Source of the DNA: Rhodococcus phenolicus
Lineage (GTDB): Bacteria; Actinomycetota; Actinomycetes; Mycobacteriales; Mycobacteriaceae
Length of the DNA stretch: 64,000 nucleotides
Reading direction: 5' to 3'
Assembly (NCBI RefSeq): GCF_001646785.1
Contig: NZ_LRRH01000034.1
Location: 26,700-90,699 of the forward strand
The position numbers were made by a program, and so were the translations under genes. Positions 55,198 through 63,624 of this stretch are shown here, piece after piece (positions within the stretch are counted from its first letter, which is position 1; the number at the start of each line of letters is the position of its first letter). The notes under the pieces were generated by a model. The model ran no database searches and had not been told where the DNA came from. It worked only from the letters and a program-made list of their open reading frames with translations.

Positions 55198-55240
55198 TCC
55201 GGCCCGGTGATCACCTGTTCGGCGGTCACCGGGCCGGACG
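55198..55240 (-). terminator. Hairpin terminator after the MFS gene
   Basis: A perfect 14-bp stem GTCCGGCCCGGTGA / TCACCGGGCCGGAC with a 15-nt loop lies 60 bp downstream of the MFS stop and 128 bp upstream of the LuxR gene. It separates the MFS transcript from the regulator. Confidence 0.7.
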
Positions 55241-55299
55241 GCGGGACCGGACGGTCACCTCGATATGACCACCCGTACCACCGGATCCGAGTTCGTGAT

Positions 55300-56625
55300 C
55301 TACCCGGCGCCGCCGGATCCGTCCGCGGTCTCCGTCGTGTGCCTGCCGCGAATCGTCGTCACCGCGAGCAGGCCGACGAGCGCCAGCGCGATGACGAAGA
55401 ACGATGGCGCAAGGATGTTTCCGGTCTGCTCCACGAGCCAGACCGCGAAGAACGGTGCGGACCCGCCGGCGATGATGACACCGAGGTTCCAGCCCATGGC
55501 GACACCGGTGTATCGGGAGCGCTTGTCGAAGAGCTGAGGAAGCAGGGTGTAGGCACCCACCTGCGTGGCAACGGAGTTCATCATGATCACGATGAACGCG
55601 ACCGCCGCGATGAACAAGCTGTGCTGCATGATGCCCATCATCGGATAGGTGAGCACGACGAAACCGGCGAATCCCAGAGTCATCAGGCGGGTCAGTCCGA
55701 TTCGATCGCCGAGCAATCCCCCCAGCGGCATGCTCAATGCCGCGATGCCGATCGCGAGTGTGGTCACCCAATAGACGGGCGATGTGTCGTAACCGAGCTG
55801 CTTGGAAAGGTGGATTGCCATGTAGGTCAAGCCTATGTAGGCGGTTCCGTTGACCGCAGCACTGATCGCGGTGGCCTGGAGAAGCGCTCGTGGCTGCCTC
55901 CGGAAGACGGATCCGACGGGACTGTGAGGCGCGTCGGAACTTTCCGAAACGTCGTGGGTCTCCGAGACACGAGTACGAACCCACAGGCAGAACAACGTCA
56001 GCGGCAGAGCGAGCAGGAACGGGATACGCCATCCCCACGATTCCATCTGCACGCCCGTGGTGAGGGCCGAGACGATACCCGCGACCGCAGCTGCGAGCGC
56101 GAAACCTCCAGTGGAGCCGAGCGGTGTGAACGATCCGTAGGTGGCTTTGAGGTGGGGCGGTGTCGATTCCGAGATGAAGGTGGCGGAGCCTCCCACTTCC
56201 CCGCCGGCGGAGAAGCCCTGGATCACCCGGATCAGGACGAGAAGAACGGTTGCCCAGATCCCGATCTGCGCGGGCGTCGGAAGCAGACCCATTGCCGTGC
56301 TGCCGACACCCATGCAGATCAGCGTGGCCATCAGGGCCTTCTTACGCCCGAAGCGATCACCGATATGGCCGAACACGATTCCGCCCAGCGGTCGGATCAG
56401 GTACGCCGTTCCGAACACCGCCAGCGCCGACAGCAGCGACGTCATCGGATCGTCGCTCGGGAAGAACATGGGAGCGATGACGACTGCCATGTAGCCGTAG
56501 AGGCTGAAATCGTAGTACTCGATCAGGGTGCCGACACCGCCCGCGAGCGCAGCCCTGCGCGACTTCCGATGGCCCCGATCGACCGCGATCCGAGAGGATC
56601 GATCTCCCACGTCTTGTGTCGTCAT
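55300..56625 (-). CDS. MFS metabolite:H+ symporter (ShiA/ProP-type)
   Basis: This 441-residue 12-helix symporter belongs to the metabolite:H+ symporter group. GTLIEYYDFSLYGYMAVVIAP, IRPLGGIVFGHIGDRFGRKKAL and the long GFSAGGEVGGSATFISE are characteristic. ATG 56625 has GGAGG 8 nt upstream. Organic acids or osmolytes are typical substrates. It is divergent from an acyl-CoA synthetase gene through a 262-bp region with two mirror-image promoter/operator copies, so uptake and CoA activation of the same compound are probably co-regulated. Confidence 0.9.
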   Translation of the reverse strand: MTTQDVGDRSSRIAVDRGHRKSRRAALAGGVGTLIEYYDFSLYGYMAVVIAPMFFPSDDPMTSLLSALAVFGTAYLIRPLGGIVFGHIGDRFGRKKALMATLICMGVGSTAMGLLPTPAQIGIWATVLLVLIRVIQGFSAGGEVGGSATFISESTPPHLKATYGSFTPLGSTGGFALAAAVAGIVSALTTGVQMESWGWRIPFLLALPLTLFCLWVRTRVSETHDVSESSDAPHSPVGSVFRRQPRALLQATAISAAVNGTAYIGLTYMAIHLSKQLGYDTSPVYWVTTLAIGIAALSMPLGGLLGDRIGLTRLMTLGFAGFVVLTYPMMGIMQHSLFIAAVAFIVIMMNSVATQVGAYTLLPQLFDKRSRYTGVAMGWNLGVIIAGGSAPFFAVWLVEQTGNILAPSFFVIALALVGLLAVTTIRGRHTTETADGSGGAG

Positions 56626-56671
56626 ATGTCGGACCTCCAGGATGAAAGTGTGATCCAGGTCATTGCCGGAG

Positions 56672-56701
56672 ATCGTGGACCGCCTAACGATCGATTGTCA
56701 A
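56672..56701 (-). promoter_or_regulatory. Mirror promoter/operator copy reading to the MFS gene
   Basis: On the minus strand TTGACA (56701-56696) is followed by ATCGATCGTT, and CACGAT lies 18 bp after the -35. The block is nearly the same as the one reading the other way at 56766-56794. AACGATCGAT overlaps the -35/-10 spacer, where a repressor would block transcription. Confidence 0.55.
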
Positions 56702-56765
56702 CCGATTCGGTAAAAGTGGTTTGTTTTGCCAGTTCAAACTGGGCAACTTCGCGAGAGATGCGATC

Positions 56766-56794
56766 TTGACAAACGATCGTTCGGGTTCCACGAT
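56766..56794 (+). promoter_or_regulatory. Mirror promoter/operator copy reading to the acyl-CoA synthetase gene
   Basis: TTGACA (56766-56771) is followed by the perfect palindrome AACGATCGTT (56772-56781), and CACGAT (56789-56794) lies 17 bp after the -35. Fifteen of 16 bases, TTGACAAACGATCGTT, match the opposite-strand copy. Confidence 0.6.
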
Positions 56795-56887
56795 GCAAGA
56801 GAACGAGCCGCGCTCCTGCTTCTCTACGCCGGCCCACCGGAGTACCACCGCACCGGGTGACGCACCCGGACACAGTCGAGGTGAAGA

Positions 56888-58564
56888 ATGGTGAATCGAA
56901 TGGATGCAGCCACATCCCCATGGACGAAGCACTACCCGGCATCCGTGTCCTCCGACCTGACCGGACCGCACCCGACGATGCTCGCCGCATGGAACGAGCA
57001 TGTGGCCACCCGTCCCCGCGACGCCGCGGTTCACTACTTCGACGCCACCTTGACCTTCGCGGACATCGACCGAGCCGCCGACGCGTTGGCCGTCGCTCTG
57101 CACCACAACGGAGTGACAGCGGGCGAACGGGTCGCGATCTACCTGCAGAACGATCCGCAGTGGCTGGTCGCCCTCCTGGCGGCGTGGAAGTTGCGCGCCG
57201 TCCCCGTCGCGGTCAATCCGATGCTGCGCGCCCACGAACTCCTGCACATACTCTCCGACTCCGGCGCGACCGCCCTGGTCTGCCTCGGCGAACTCTACGA
57301 ATCGGTGGTTGCCGACATCCGCCCCCGAACGTCACTGCACACCGTGGTCACCACCCACCCCCTCGACATGACTCCGGACGCGACGATGCCCGCCGCGATC
57401 GACTCTCAGGTGCCGCCTCCGAGGGTCTTCCCCGACACCTCGGACTGGCGATCGCTCATGGGGGAATTCCGCGATCGCCGGCCCGCTCCCACGGAACCGG
57501 ACGCTCACGACATCGCTTCGCTCACTTACACTTCCGGGACAACGGGACGCTCCAAGGGAGCGATGAACCTGCACAGCGCCATGGTGCACAGCTCCACGGT
57601 GTACACCCGATGGTGGGATCTGCGGCACGAACAGGACGTCATCATCGGCCTCGCACCGGTCTTCCACATCACCGGACTCGTCGCCGGCTTCGGCGTGCAC
57701 ATCATCAGCGGCGCCCCGCTCGTACTGATGCACCGTTTCGACGCCGAAACGACACTGCGCGCGATCGAACAGCGGCGGGGCACCTTCATGATCGGTGCGT
57801 GCACCGCATTCATCGCGTTGACCAACCATCCCTCCCTTCACCGAGTCGACGTCTCCTCCCTGACCAAGACCCCTTCTGGAGGAGCCCCCGTCAGCCGAGC
57901 GCTCGTCGATCGGATCCGCGCCGCCTCGGGATGGACACTGCGCGGTGCGTACGGGATGACCGAGACGACGTCTCCGACCCACCTCGGGCCGCCCCATGCC
58001 GATCCGCCGACAGATCTCGACAGCGGTGCCCTGTCCGTCGGAGTTCCCGTCCCCGGCGCACGGATCCGCATCGTCGACCCGGTCGACGGCCGGGATCTCG
58101 AGCCGGGTGAGGCCGGCGAGATCGTCGTCGCAGGACCGATGGTGGTACCGGGATACTGGCAACTACCGGATGAATCCGCCCACGCCATCCGCGACGGATG
58201 GTTGCACACCGGCGACCTCGGCAAGATGACCGAGGACGGGTGGCTGTTCGTGGTGGACCGGATCAAGGACCTGATCAATGCCGGCGGATACAAGGTCGTG
58301 CCGCGCGACGTCGAAGACGTCCTCTACCGGCACCCCGCGGTGCGTGAAGCATCAGTCGTCGGGGTACCGGACGAATATCGCGGCGAGACCGTCAAGGCCT
58401 TCGTTTCCCTCGTCCCGGGTGCGACCGTCGGCGAGGACGAGCTGATCGCCTTCTGCCGGGACCGCATGGCCGCCTACAAATATCCGCGATCCGTGGTCGT
58501 TCTCGACGAACTCCCCAAAAACGCCAGCGGCAAACTGTTGCGCCGGGAACTGCGCCGTGGGTGA
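56888..58564 (+). CDS. Acyl-CoA synthetase (class I adenylate-forming)
   Basis: This 558-residue fatty-acid or aryl-acid CoA ligase activates a carboxylate via acyl-AMP. The P-loop is LTYTSGTTGRSKGAM (about 215-229), then GAYGMTETTSPTHLG, GWLHTGDLGKMTEDGWLFVVDRIKDLINAGGYKV and the catalytic Lys in LPKNASGKLLRREL near the C-terminus. GAGG lies 6 nt before ATG 56888. Its stop overlaps the start of the frameshifted TetR gene. Co-localisation with a monooxygenase, transporter and MaoC protein suggests CoA activation in a degradation pathway. Confidence 0.92.
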   Translation: MVNRMDAATSPWTKHYPASVSSDLTGPHPTMLAAWNEHVATRPRDAAVHYFDATLTFADIDRAADALAVALHHNGVTAGERVAIYLQNDPQWLVALLAAWKLRAVPVAVNPMLRAHELLHILSDSGATALVCLGELYESVVADIRPRTSLHTVVTTHPLDMTPDATMPAAIDSQVPPPRVFPDTSDWRSLMGEFRDRRPAPTEPDAHDIASLTYTSGTTGRSKGAMNLHSAMVHSSTVYTRWWDLRHEQDVIIGLAPVFHITGLVAGFGVHIISGAPLVLMHRFDAETTLRAIEQRRGTFMIGACTAFIALTNHPSLHRVDVSSLTKTPSGGAPVSRALVDRIRAASGWTLRGAYGMTETTSPTHLGPPHADPPTDLDSGALSVGVPVPGARIRIVDPVDGRDLEPGEAGEIVVAGPMVVPGYWQLPDESAHAIRDGWLHTGDLGKMTEDGWLFVVDRIKDLINAGGYKVVPRDVEDVLYRHPAVREASVVGVPDEYRGETVKAFVSLVPGATVGEDELIAFCRDRMAAYKYPRSVVVLDELPKNASGKLLRRELRRG

Positions 58565-59356
58565 GTCGACGCCCGATGGCCGCGACCGCCGCAGCGAACC
58601 GACACGCTCGGAGGCAGAATCCGTAACCGTCCGCGAGAGCATCCTCGATTCAGCGGTCGAGAACTTCCAGCGTCTCGGCTACCACGGCACCTCCGTGCGA
58701 GACATCGCCCGGGACGCGGGATCACCCCCGCCTCGATCTATCACCACTTTCCCTCCAAGCAGATCATTCTCCAGGAAATCATGGAGAAGATACTCGGCGA
58801 TGCCATCTCGCTGACACGGAGAGCCGTGCTCCGAGCCGACGGAACCCCGGCGTCGCAACTCGAAGCGCTCGTGAGGACCTGGGTACTGTTCCACACGAGC
58901 CGTCGCTCCGAAGCCCTGATCGGGGCATCGGAGATTCGAAGTCTCGACGACGTGGGACGGCGGCTGGTGATCACCTTGCGCGACCACCAGGAGCAACTGT
59001 TCCACGAGGTCATCGACCGCGGTGTCGCCGTCGGTGCGTTCACCACCCCACACCCGCGCGAGGCCGCACGAGCCGTCATCAACATGGGTTACTCCATCGC
59101 AAGCTGGTACCGCCCCGGCGGTGAACTCTCCCCCGACGAACTGGCCGAGCGTTATGCCGGGCTCGCACTCGGAACGGTCGGCGCCACCCTCGCCGGCGCC
59201 GAGTGCACCCACGAAACCCCGGGCTCGACCGCACAGGTGGCCTCGCCCCATCGGACGGCCCGACGAAGTGCATCCCCGCACGATCACGGACACCGGACTG
59301 CGCGGACATCCCGTGCTGTTGCCACCGAATCGGATTGCCCGAGGAAAGGATTCACT
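58557..59356 (+). pseudogene. TetR regulator with frameshift and no own stop codon
   Basis: Two frames together encode one TetR protein. Frame 1 (from GTG 58557) carries VRESILDSAVENFQRLGYHG and TSVRDIARDAG, then turns to nonsense at a GGGATCACCCCCGCC stretch (about 58720-58732). The other frame continues as ASIYHHFPSKQIILQEIMEKILG and the complete ligand domain (HTSRRSEALIGASEIRSLDDV, INMGYSIASWYRPGGELSPDEL). One extra base there, for example a sixth C, would restore the frame. The second frame has no stop after the TetR domain and reads through a linker into maoC. Possible causes are a real lesion, slippage at the C-run, or an assembly error. Confidence 0.8.
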
Positions 59357-59818
59357 GTGCCGGCCTTGACGACCACCGTCGGAGAACTCACCGCGTTCGG
59401 ACATCACGACTTCGGGTGCACCGAGTGGATGACGGTCGATCAGCAGCGAATCGACACCTTCGCCGACGCCACGGACGACCATCAATGGATCCACGTCGAT
59501 CCGCAACAGGCATCGTCCGGCCCGTTCGGGTCCACCGTCGCACACGGATACCTCACGCTGTCCCTGGTCCCCCGATTGCTCGAACAACTCCTGACCCTGA
59601 CCGATCAGGTACGCGGCACGAACTACGGCATCGATCGGGTACGGTTCACCAACCCCGTTCCTGTCGGCTCGGAGATCCGCTTGGCAGCACGGCTCACGGA
59701 GGCACACCTCCGCAGCGACGGCGGAGTCCAGTACAAGATCGCCGTGAGGGTCGACCTTCGTGGGCAGGACAGGCCCGCCATGGTGGGCGAATCGATCTAT
59801 CTCGCGTACGCCGCGTGA
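59357..59818 (+). CDS. MaoC-like dehydratase (R-specific enoyl-CoA hydratase type)
   Basis: This 153-residue hotdog-fold hydratase has the MaoC catalytic motif FADATDDHQWIHVDPQQA (Asp/His pair) followed by GPFGSTVAHGYLTLSLVPRLLEQL and YGIDRVRFTNPVPVGSEIRL. It adds water to an enoyl-CoA. GTG 59357 has AGGAAAGG at good distance, which supports an independent start although the frame is open all the way back into the TetR ligand domain. It belongs to the catabolic cluster with the acyl-CoA synthetase. Confidence 0.88.
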   Translation: MPALTTTVGELTAFGHHDFGCTEWMTVDQQRIDTFADATDDHQWIHVDPQQASSGPFGSTVAHGYLTLSLVPRLLEQLLTLTDQVRGTNYGIDRVRFTNPVPVGSEIRLAARLTEAHLRSDGGVQYKIAVRVDLRGQDRPAMVGESIYLAYAA

Positions 59819-59863
59819 GACCCGAAATCCGATGATTCCTGCACCGCAACCCTGGAGTGAGCC

Positions 59864-60895
59864 ATGCGAGCGTTCGAACTGGGCGATTACACCGGCCCCC
59901 GCGGCCTGACCCTCACGACGGCCGAGACCCCACGTCCTACCGACGACGAGATTCTCCTGCAGGTCGAGGCCGTGGGTGTGAACTTCCCCGATCTGCTGAT
60001 GACGAAGGGCCTCTATCAGCACAGACCCGCGCTTCCCGTGGTCCCCGGCTGCGAGGTTGCAGGAACAGTTGCCAGCGCACCGGAGGGTTCGGGATGGCAG
60101 GCCGGCGACCGCGCTGCTGCATTCGTCTGGCAGGGCGGGTTCGCCGAACAAGCCGTGGTGCCGGCGAACTCGCTCGTACCGACTCCCGACTCCGTGAGCT
60201 TCGAAACAGCCGCGGCCATGGTCGTCAACTACCACACCGTGCATTTCGCACTGTCGCGACGAGGCGGCCTCACACCCGGCGAGACGGTACTCGTCATGGG
60301 AGCCGCCGGCGGAGTCGGCACGGCGGCCGTCCAGGTCGCAAAGGGCCTCGGGGCCCGAGTCGTCGCCGGGGTGTCCGCTTCACATCGAACCCACATCGCG
60401 GAAGCTGCGGGCGCCGACGAAACCGTGGTACTGGAACCAGGATTCGCAACAACGATCCGGGAGATGACCGGCGGGCGCGGCGTCGACGTGGTGCTCGATC
60501 CGGTGGGTGATTGGTTGTTCGGCGAGGCCGTTCGGAGCCTCGCTCCCGAAGGTCGTCTGCTCGTCGTCGGCTTCGCCGCCGGGAAGATTCCGTCCATCGA
60601 GGTCAACCGGCTCCTACTGCGGAACATCAGCGTCGTGGGTGCCGCTTTCGGAGCTTTCCTCGAGGTCGACTCCCGACTGATGAAACAGCAGGCGGCTTCC
60701 CTGGAACGGATGATCGCCGACGGTGTGGTCGATCCGTATGTGGGGGCCCGATTCGAATTCGAGGATCTACCTCGGGCACTGGAATGCCTCGACCGAGGGG
60801 AGATCGAGGGCAAGGCCGTCGTACTCACCGGGCAGATGCACGCTCGATCGAACTCACCTGCGAGCATCATCTGTTCGCAGCGCCCGCGGACGTGA
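59864..60895 (+). CDS. NADPH:quinone oxidoreductase (MDR family)
   Basis: This 343-residue zinc-free MDR reductase shows VEAVGVNFPDLLMTKGLYQHRP, GCEVAGTVASAPEGSGW, the NADPH-binding VLVMGAAGGVGTAAVQVAKGLGA (about 143-165) and GRGVDVVLDPVGDWLFGEAVRSL. Relatives reduce quinones or alpha,beta-unsaturated carbonyls/enoyl-CoAs. The last 15 or so residues after GKAVVLTG have low family similarity. It starts 45 bp after maoC and probably ends the cluster transcript. Confidence 0.9.
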   Translation: MRAFELGDYTGPRGLTLTTAETPRPTDDEILLQVEAVGVNFPDLLMTKGLYQHRPALPVVPGCEVAGTVASAPEGSGWQAGDRAAAFVWQGGFAEQAVVPANSLVPTPDSVSFETAAAMVVNYHTVHFALSRRGGLTPGETVLVMGAAGGVGTAAVQVAKGLGARVVAGVSASHRTHIAEAAGADETVVLEPGFATTIREMTGGRGVDVVLDPVGDWLFGEAVRSLAPEGRLLVVGFAAGKIPSIEVNRLLLRNISVVGAAFGAFLEVDSRLMKQQAASLERMIADGVVDPYVGARFEFEDLPRALECLDRGEIEGKAVVLTGQMHARSNSPASIICSQRPRT

Positions 60896-60919
60896 GGGTG
60901 CATCGGGACGGTCGGGCCG

Positions 60920-62299
60920 TCACGACAACTGCAGGGCCGCTTCGAGTTCGAGGAGCGAGTCGTGCAGATGCAGCACGATCCTCTGCAGGCTCGGCACCGT
61001 GCGACGGCAGCCCACCACACCGAAATCGACGGTCGTCGCGGTGTTCGTCACCGTGATGTTCAATGCCTGACCGTCCATGACCACCGATGTCGGATAGATC
61101 CCGTCCAGCCGGGAACCGCTCCAGTACAGCGGTTTCCGTGGGCCGGGCACGTTCGAGACGATGATGTTGAACGGCGGTGGCGTCAGCCGGACGAAACCGG
61201 GCACCGACGCGAGGCCGAGCGGTGAGATCGTCAGCCCCGACCACGCGAGCGACTGCAGTACCGTCATGTCCCCGAACAGCGCCTTGCCCTGTTCCATCGA
61301 CGCCGCGATCACGGCGACCCGATCCAGCGGGTCCGCGTGGTCGGTACCGAGATTGCACAACGTCACCCCGACGCTGTTGCCGCCGTCGCCCGGCCGGTCC
61401 TTCGGTCGCAGCGACACGGGCACCATCGCGATCAGCGGTTCGTCGGGCAACGCGTCGTGTTCGCTCAGGTACGCCCGCAGCGCACCGGCGCACATCGCCA
61501 GGACGACGTCGTTGCCGGTCACGTCTGCGGCGCGGCGCACCCGCTCGATGCGCTCGCGGCTCCAGGACTGCGCGGCGAACCGTCGCGCACCGCCGATCGG
61601 CACGTTGAACATCGTGCGGGGCGCCTCGTACGGCAGAGCGACCTCGTGCGGTCCGACGGCGAGCCGCCCGATCCGCATCGCCGCCGGAACCGCGCCCACG
61701 AGATCGCCGGTCAGCGACCACGCCGATCCGAGCAGCGATCCGGACGATCCGTTCCCCGAACCTGCCGGGGCGCCCCGGCGCGACAGATGCCACGGGACGT
61801 GGGGCTCGTCGTCCTCCGGATCCGCGGTCAGCGTGCGCTGCAGCAGTTGCAGCGCCGACACCCCGTCGAGCAGAGAATGGTGCACCTTCGAGTACCACGC
61901 GAAACGACCGTCCGCGAGGCCCTCGATCAGGTACATCTCCCACAACGGCCGGTGCCGGTCGAGCAGCGTGCTGTGCAGCCGGGAGACCAGGGCGAACAAC
62001 TCCCGCAACCGGCCGGGTGCGGGCAGCGCCGAGTGCCGCACGTGGTAGTCGAGGTCGATGTCGCGGTCCACGGTCCACCACACGTGCCCGAGACTCGCGA
62101 CCGGATCCCCGGGCCGCCTGCGGAACAGGGGGTCGACGTCGGTGGACGCGACCATGCGGGCGTACAGGTCGGCGACGTAGTCGGGCCCGGCGTCCTCGGG
62201 CGGGGTGTACAGCTGGACGGATCCGACGTGCATGGGGTGTTCGCGGGATTCGGCGAACAGGAATATCGAATCCGTAACGGGCATGATTCCCACCTGCAT
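60920..62299 (-). CDS. Wax ester synthase/diacylglycerol acyltransferase (WS/DGAT)
   Basis: This 459-residue acyl-CoA-dependent acyltransferase makes triacylglycerol or wax esters, the storage lipids of rhodococci. The active-site motif HHSLLDG lies in WYSKVHHSLLDGVSALQLLQ (about residue 143). PTDS-like PVTDSIFLFAESREHPMHVGSVQLY opens the protein, and the C-terminal PPFNIIVSNVPGPRKPLYWSG is the second family motif. ATG 62299 follows AAAGGGG; ATG 62284 is an alternative. It is divergent from an HSL-family esterase gene. Confidence 0.94.
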   Translation of the reverse strand: MQVGIMPVTDSIFLFAESREHPMHVGSVQLYTPPEDAGPDYVADLYARMVASTDVDPLFRRRPGDPVASLGHVWWTVDRDIDLDYHVRHSALPAPGRLRELFALVSRLHSTLLDRHRPLWEMYLIEGLADGRFAWYSKVHHSLLDGVSALQLLQRTLTADPEDDEPHVPWHLSRRGAPAGSGNGSSGSLLGSAWSLTGDLVGAVPAAMRIGRLAVGPHEVALPYEAPRTMFNVPIGGARRFAAQSWSRERIERVRRAADVTGNDVVLAMCAGALRAYLSEHDALPDEPLIAMVPVSLRPKDRPGDGGNSVGVTLCNLGTDHADPLDRVAVIAASMEQGKALFGDMTVLQSLAWSGLTISPLGLASVPGFVRLTPPPFNIIVSNVPGPRKPLYWSGSRLDGIYPTSVVMDGQALNITVTNTATTVDFGVVGCRRTVPSLQRIVLHLHDSLLELEAALQLS

Positions 62300-62346
62300 T
62301 GCCCCTTTCGCGAGGATCTCTATCCAGTTACGACCCTGGGCACGAT

Positions 62347-62363
62347 GGTACGACCGACGTACC
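62347..62363. promoter_or_regulatory. Palindrome between WS/DGAT and esterase genes
   Basis: GGTACG-ACCGA-CGTACC, a perfect 6-bp inverted repeat, sits in the 141-bp divergent interval, 48 bp from the WS/DGAT start and 78 bp from the esterase start. It could coordinate the two lipid genes. Confidence 0.45.
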
Positions 62364-62440
62364 GTCGAGAAACCGAAGTCGAACAAACGTCTCACCGGGG
62401 AAGGGGCGAGCGAGAGCAGCAACGAGGAGGAGGTCCGCGC

Positions 62441-63448
62441 ATGAGCACCGCACTGTCGCACGATGCGTTCCCGCCCCGTCTCGTGACCGCCCACCCGATC
62501 CACGTCCGCGAGTTCGCCGGTGTCAGCCTTCCCTCCCGGCTCCTGTCCGAGTCCGTGCGCCGCACCGTCCGTCCCGCCATCGATGCGTGGGCACTGGCGC
62601 CGGCGCTTCCGTGGCCGGCCACCCTCGTCGAGCGGCTCGCGTTCCCGCTGGCGCAGGTGCCCGGCACCCGACGTCGCGCGGTGCGGTTGCCGTCCTGTGC
62701 GGCGGAGTACCTTTCCGGTCCCGGCGTCGACCCGGCGGTACCCGGTGGGCCGACCATCCTGTACCTGCACGGCGGCGCGTTCCTGTGCTGCGGTCTGGGC
62801 ACCCACCGGCAGATGGTGTCGCGGATCTCCGCCGCCACCGGCGCCCCGGTGCTCAACGTCGGCTACCGGCTGCTGCCCGGTCATCCCATCCGAGACTCGG
62901 TCGAGGACGGCGTCGCGGGCCTTCGCTGGCTTCTCGATCAGGGCCGGCCGATCGAACGGATCGTGCTCGCGGGTGATTCCGCGGGCGGGTTCCTCGCGTT
63001 CGCGGTGGCCCTCGAGTCCCTGCGCCTGGGCCTGGGCCGGCCCGCCGGCATCGTCGCCCTGTCACCGCTGACCGACCTCGATCCGCACGGCAAGCTCGAT
63101 CATTCGAATTCGCGCCACTGTGCCCTGTTTCCGCGGCGAGCCGTGCCCGCCCTGACCTCCCTGATCGACCGGGTGGACGCGGCTCGTGGCGGCGGCCATG
63201 CGCCGGTCGGATCACCCGTCGATGCCGACCTGACCGGTATGCCTCCCACCTTGATCCAGACCGGCTCGCACGAGATGACCTTCGCCGACGCCGAACTGAT
63301 GGCGCAGCGGCTCGGCGCCGCGGGGGTGCCGTGCGAGCTGCAGATCTGGGAGCGTCAGGTGCACGTGTTCCAGGCCGCGTCCGCGGTGGTTCCCGAGGGT
63401 GCCCGGGCGGTCGCCGAGATCGGCGCCTTCGTTCGAACACTGGATTGA
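62441..63448 (+). CDS. HSL-family alpha/beta-hydrolase (esterase/lipase)
   Basis: This 335-residue hormone-sensitive-lipase-type esterase has the oxyanion motif ILYLHGGAFLCCGLGTH (HGGAF, about 112), nucleophile elbow VLAGDSAGGFLAFAVAL (about 185), the acid in TGSHEMTFADAELMAQRL and the His in RQVHVFQAASAVV. GAGGAGGAGG precedes ATG 62441. Divergence from a TAG/wax-ester synthase suggests a role in storage-lipid turnover, but the substrate is not shown. Confidence 0.92.
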   Translation: MSTALSHDAFPPRLVTAHPIHVREFAGVSLPSRLLSESVRRTVRPAIDAWALAPALPWPATLVERLAFPLAQVPGTRRRAVRLPSCAAEYLSGPGVDPAVPGGPTILYLHGGAFLCCGLGTHRQMVSRISAATGAPVLNVGYRLLPGHPIRDSVEDGVAGLRWLLDQGRPIERIVLAGDSAGGFLAFAVALESLRLGLGRPAGIVALSPLTDLDPHGKLDHSNSRHCALFPRRAVPALTSLIDRVDAARGGGHAPVGSPVDADLTGMPPTLIQTGSHEMTFADAELMAQRLGAAGVPCELQIWERQVHVFQAASAVVPEGARAVAEIGAFVRTLD

Positions 63449-63509
63449 GGCCCCGAGCCCTCCGTGGCCGAACCGCGTTCGGCCGCCGATTGTGATGCGC
63501 GCCCCCGGA

Positions 63510-63526
63510 ACACGCGGGACGCGTGT
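63510..63526. terminator. Hairpin after the esterase gene
   Basis: ACACGCG-GGA-CGCGTGT, a perfect 7-bp stem with a 3-nt loop, lies 61 bp downstream of the esterase stop and about 100 bp before the lectin gene. A terminator is likely. Confidence 0.5.
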
Positions 63527-63624
63527 CCAATCCACCTGCACCGGACGACCGCTCTGTACTGTTCGTCTCGGCAGCCACCTCCGGGTGGGCGCCGACCGTG
63601 TTACATCGATCCGAAAGGGAAGCG

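Noticed and set aside
58557..59818. Programmed ribosomal frameshifting in the TetR gene
   Set aside because: The C-run is short, no downstream pseudoknot or Shine-Dalgarno-like stimulator is obvious, and TetR genes are not known for programmed shifts. A lesion, slippage or sequence error is simpler.
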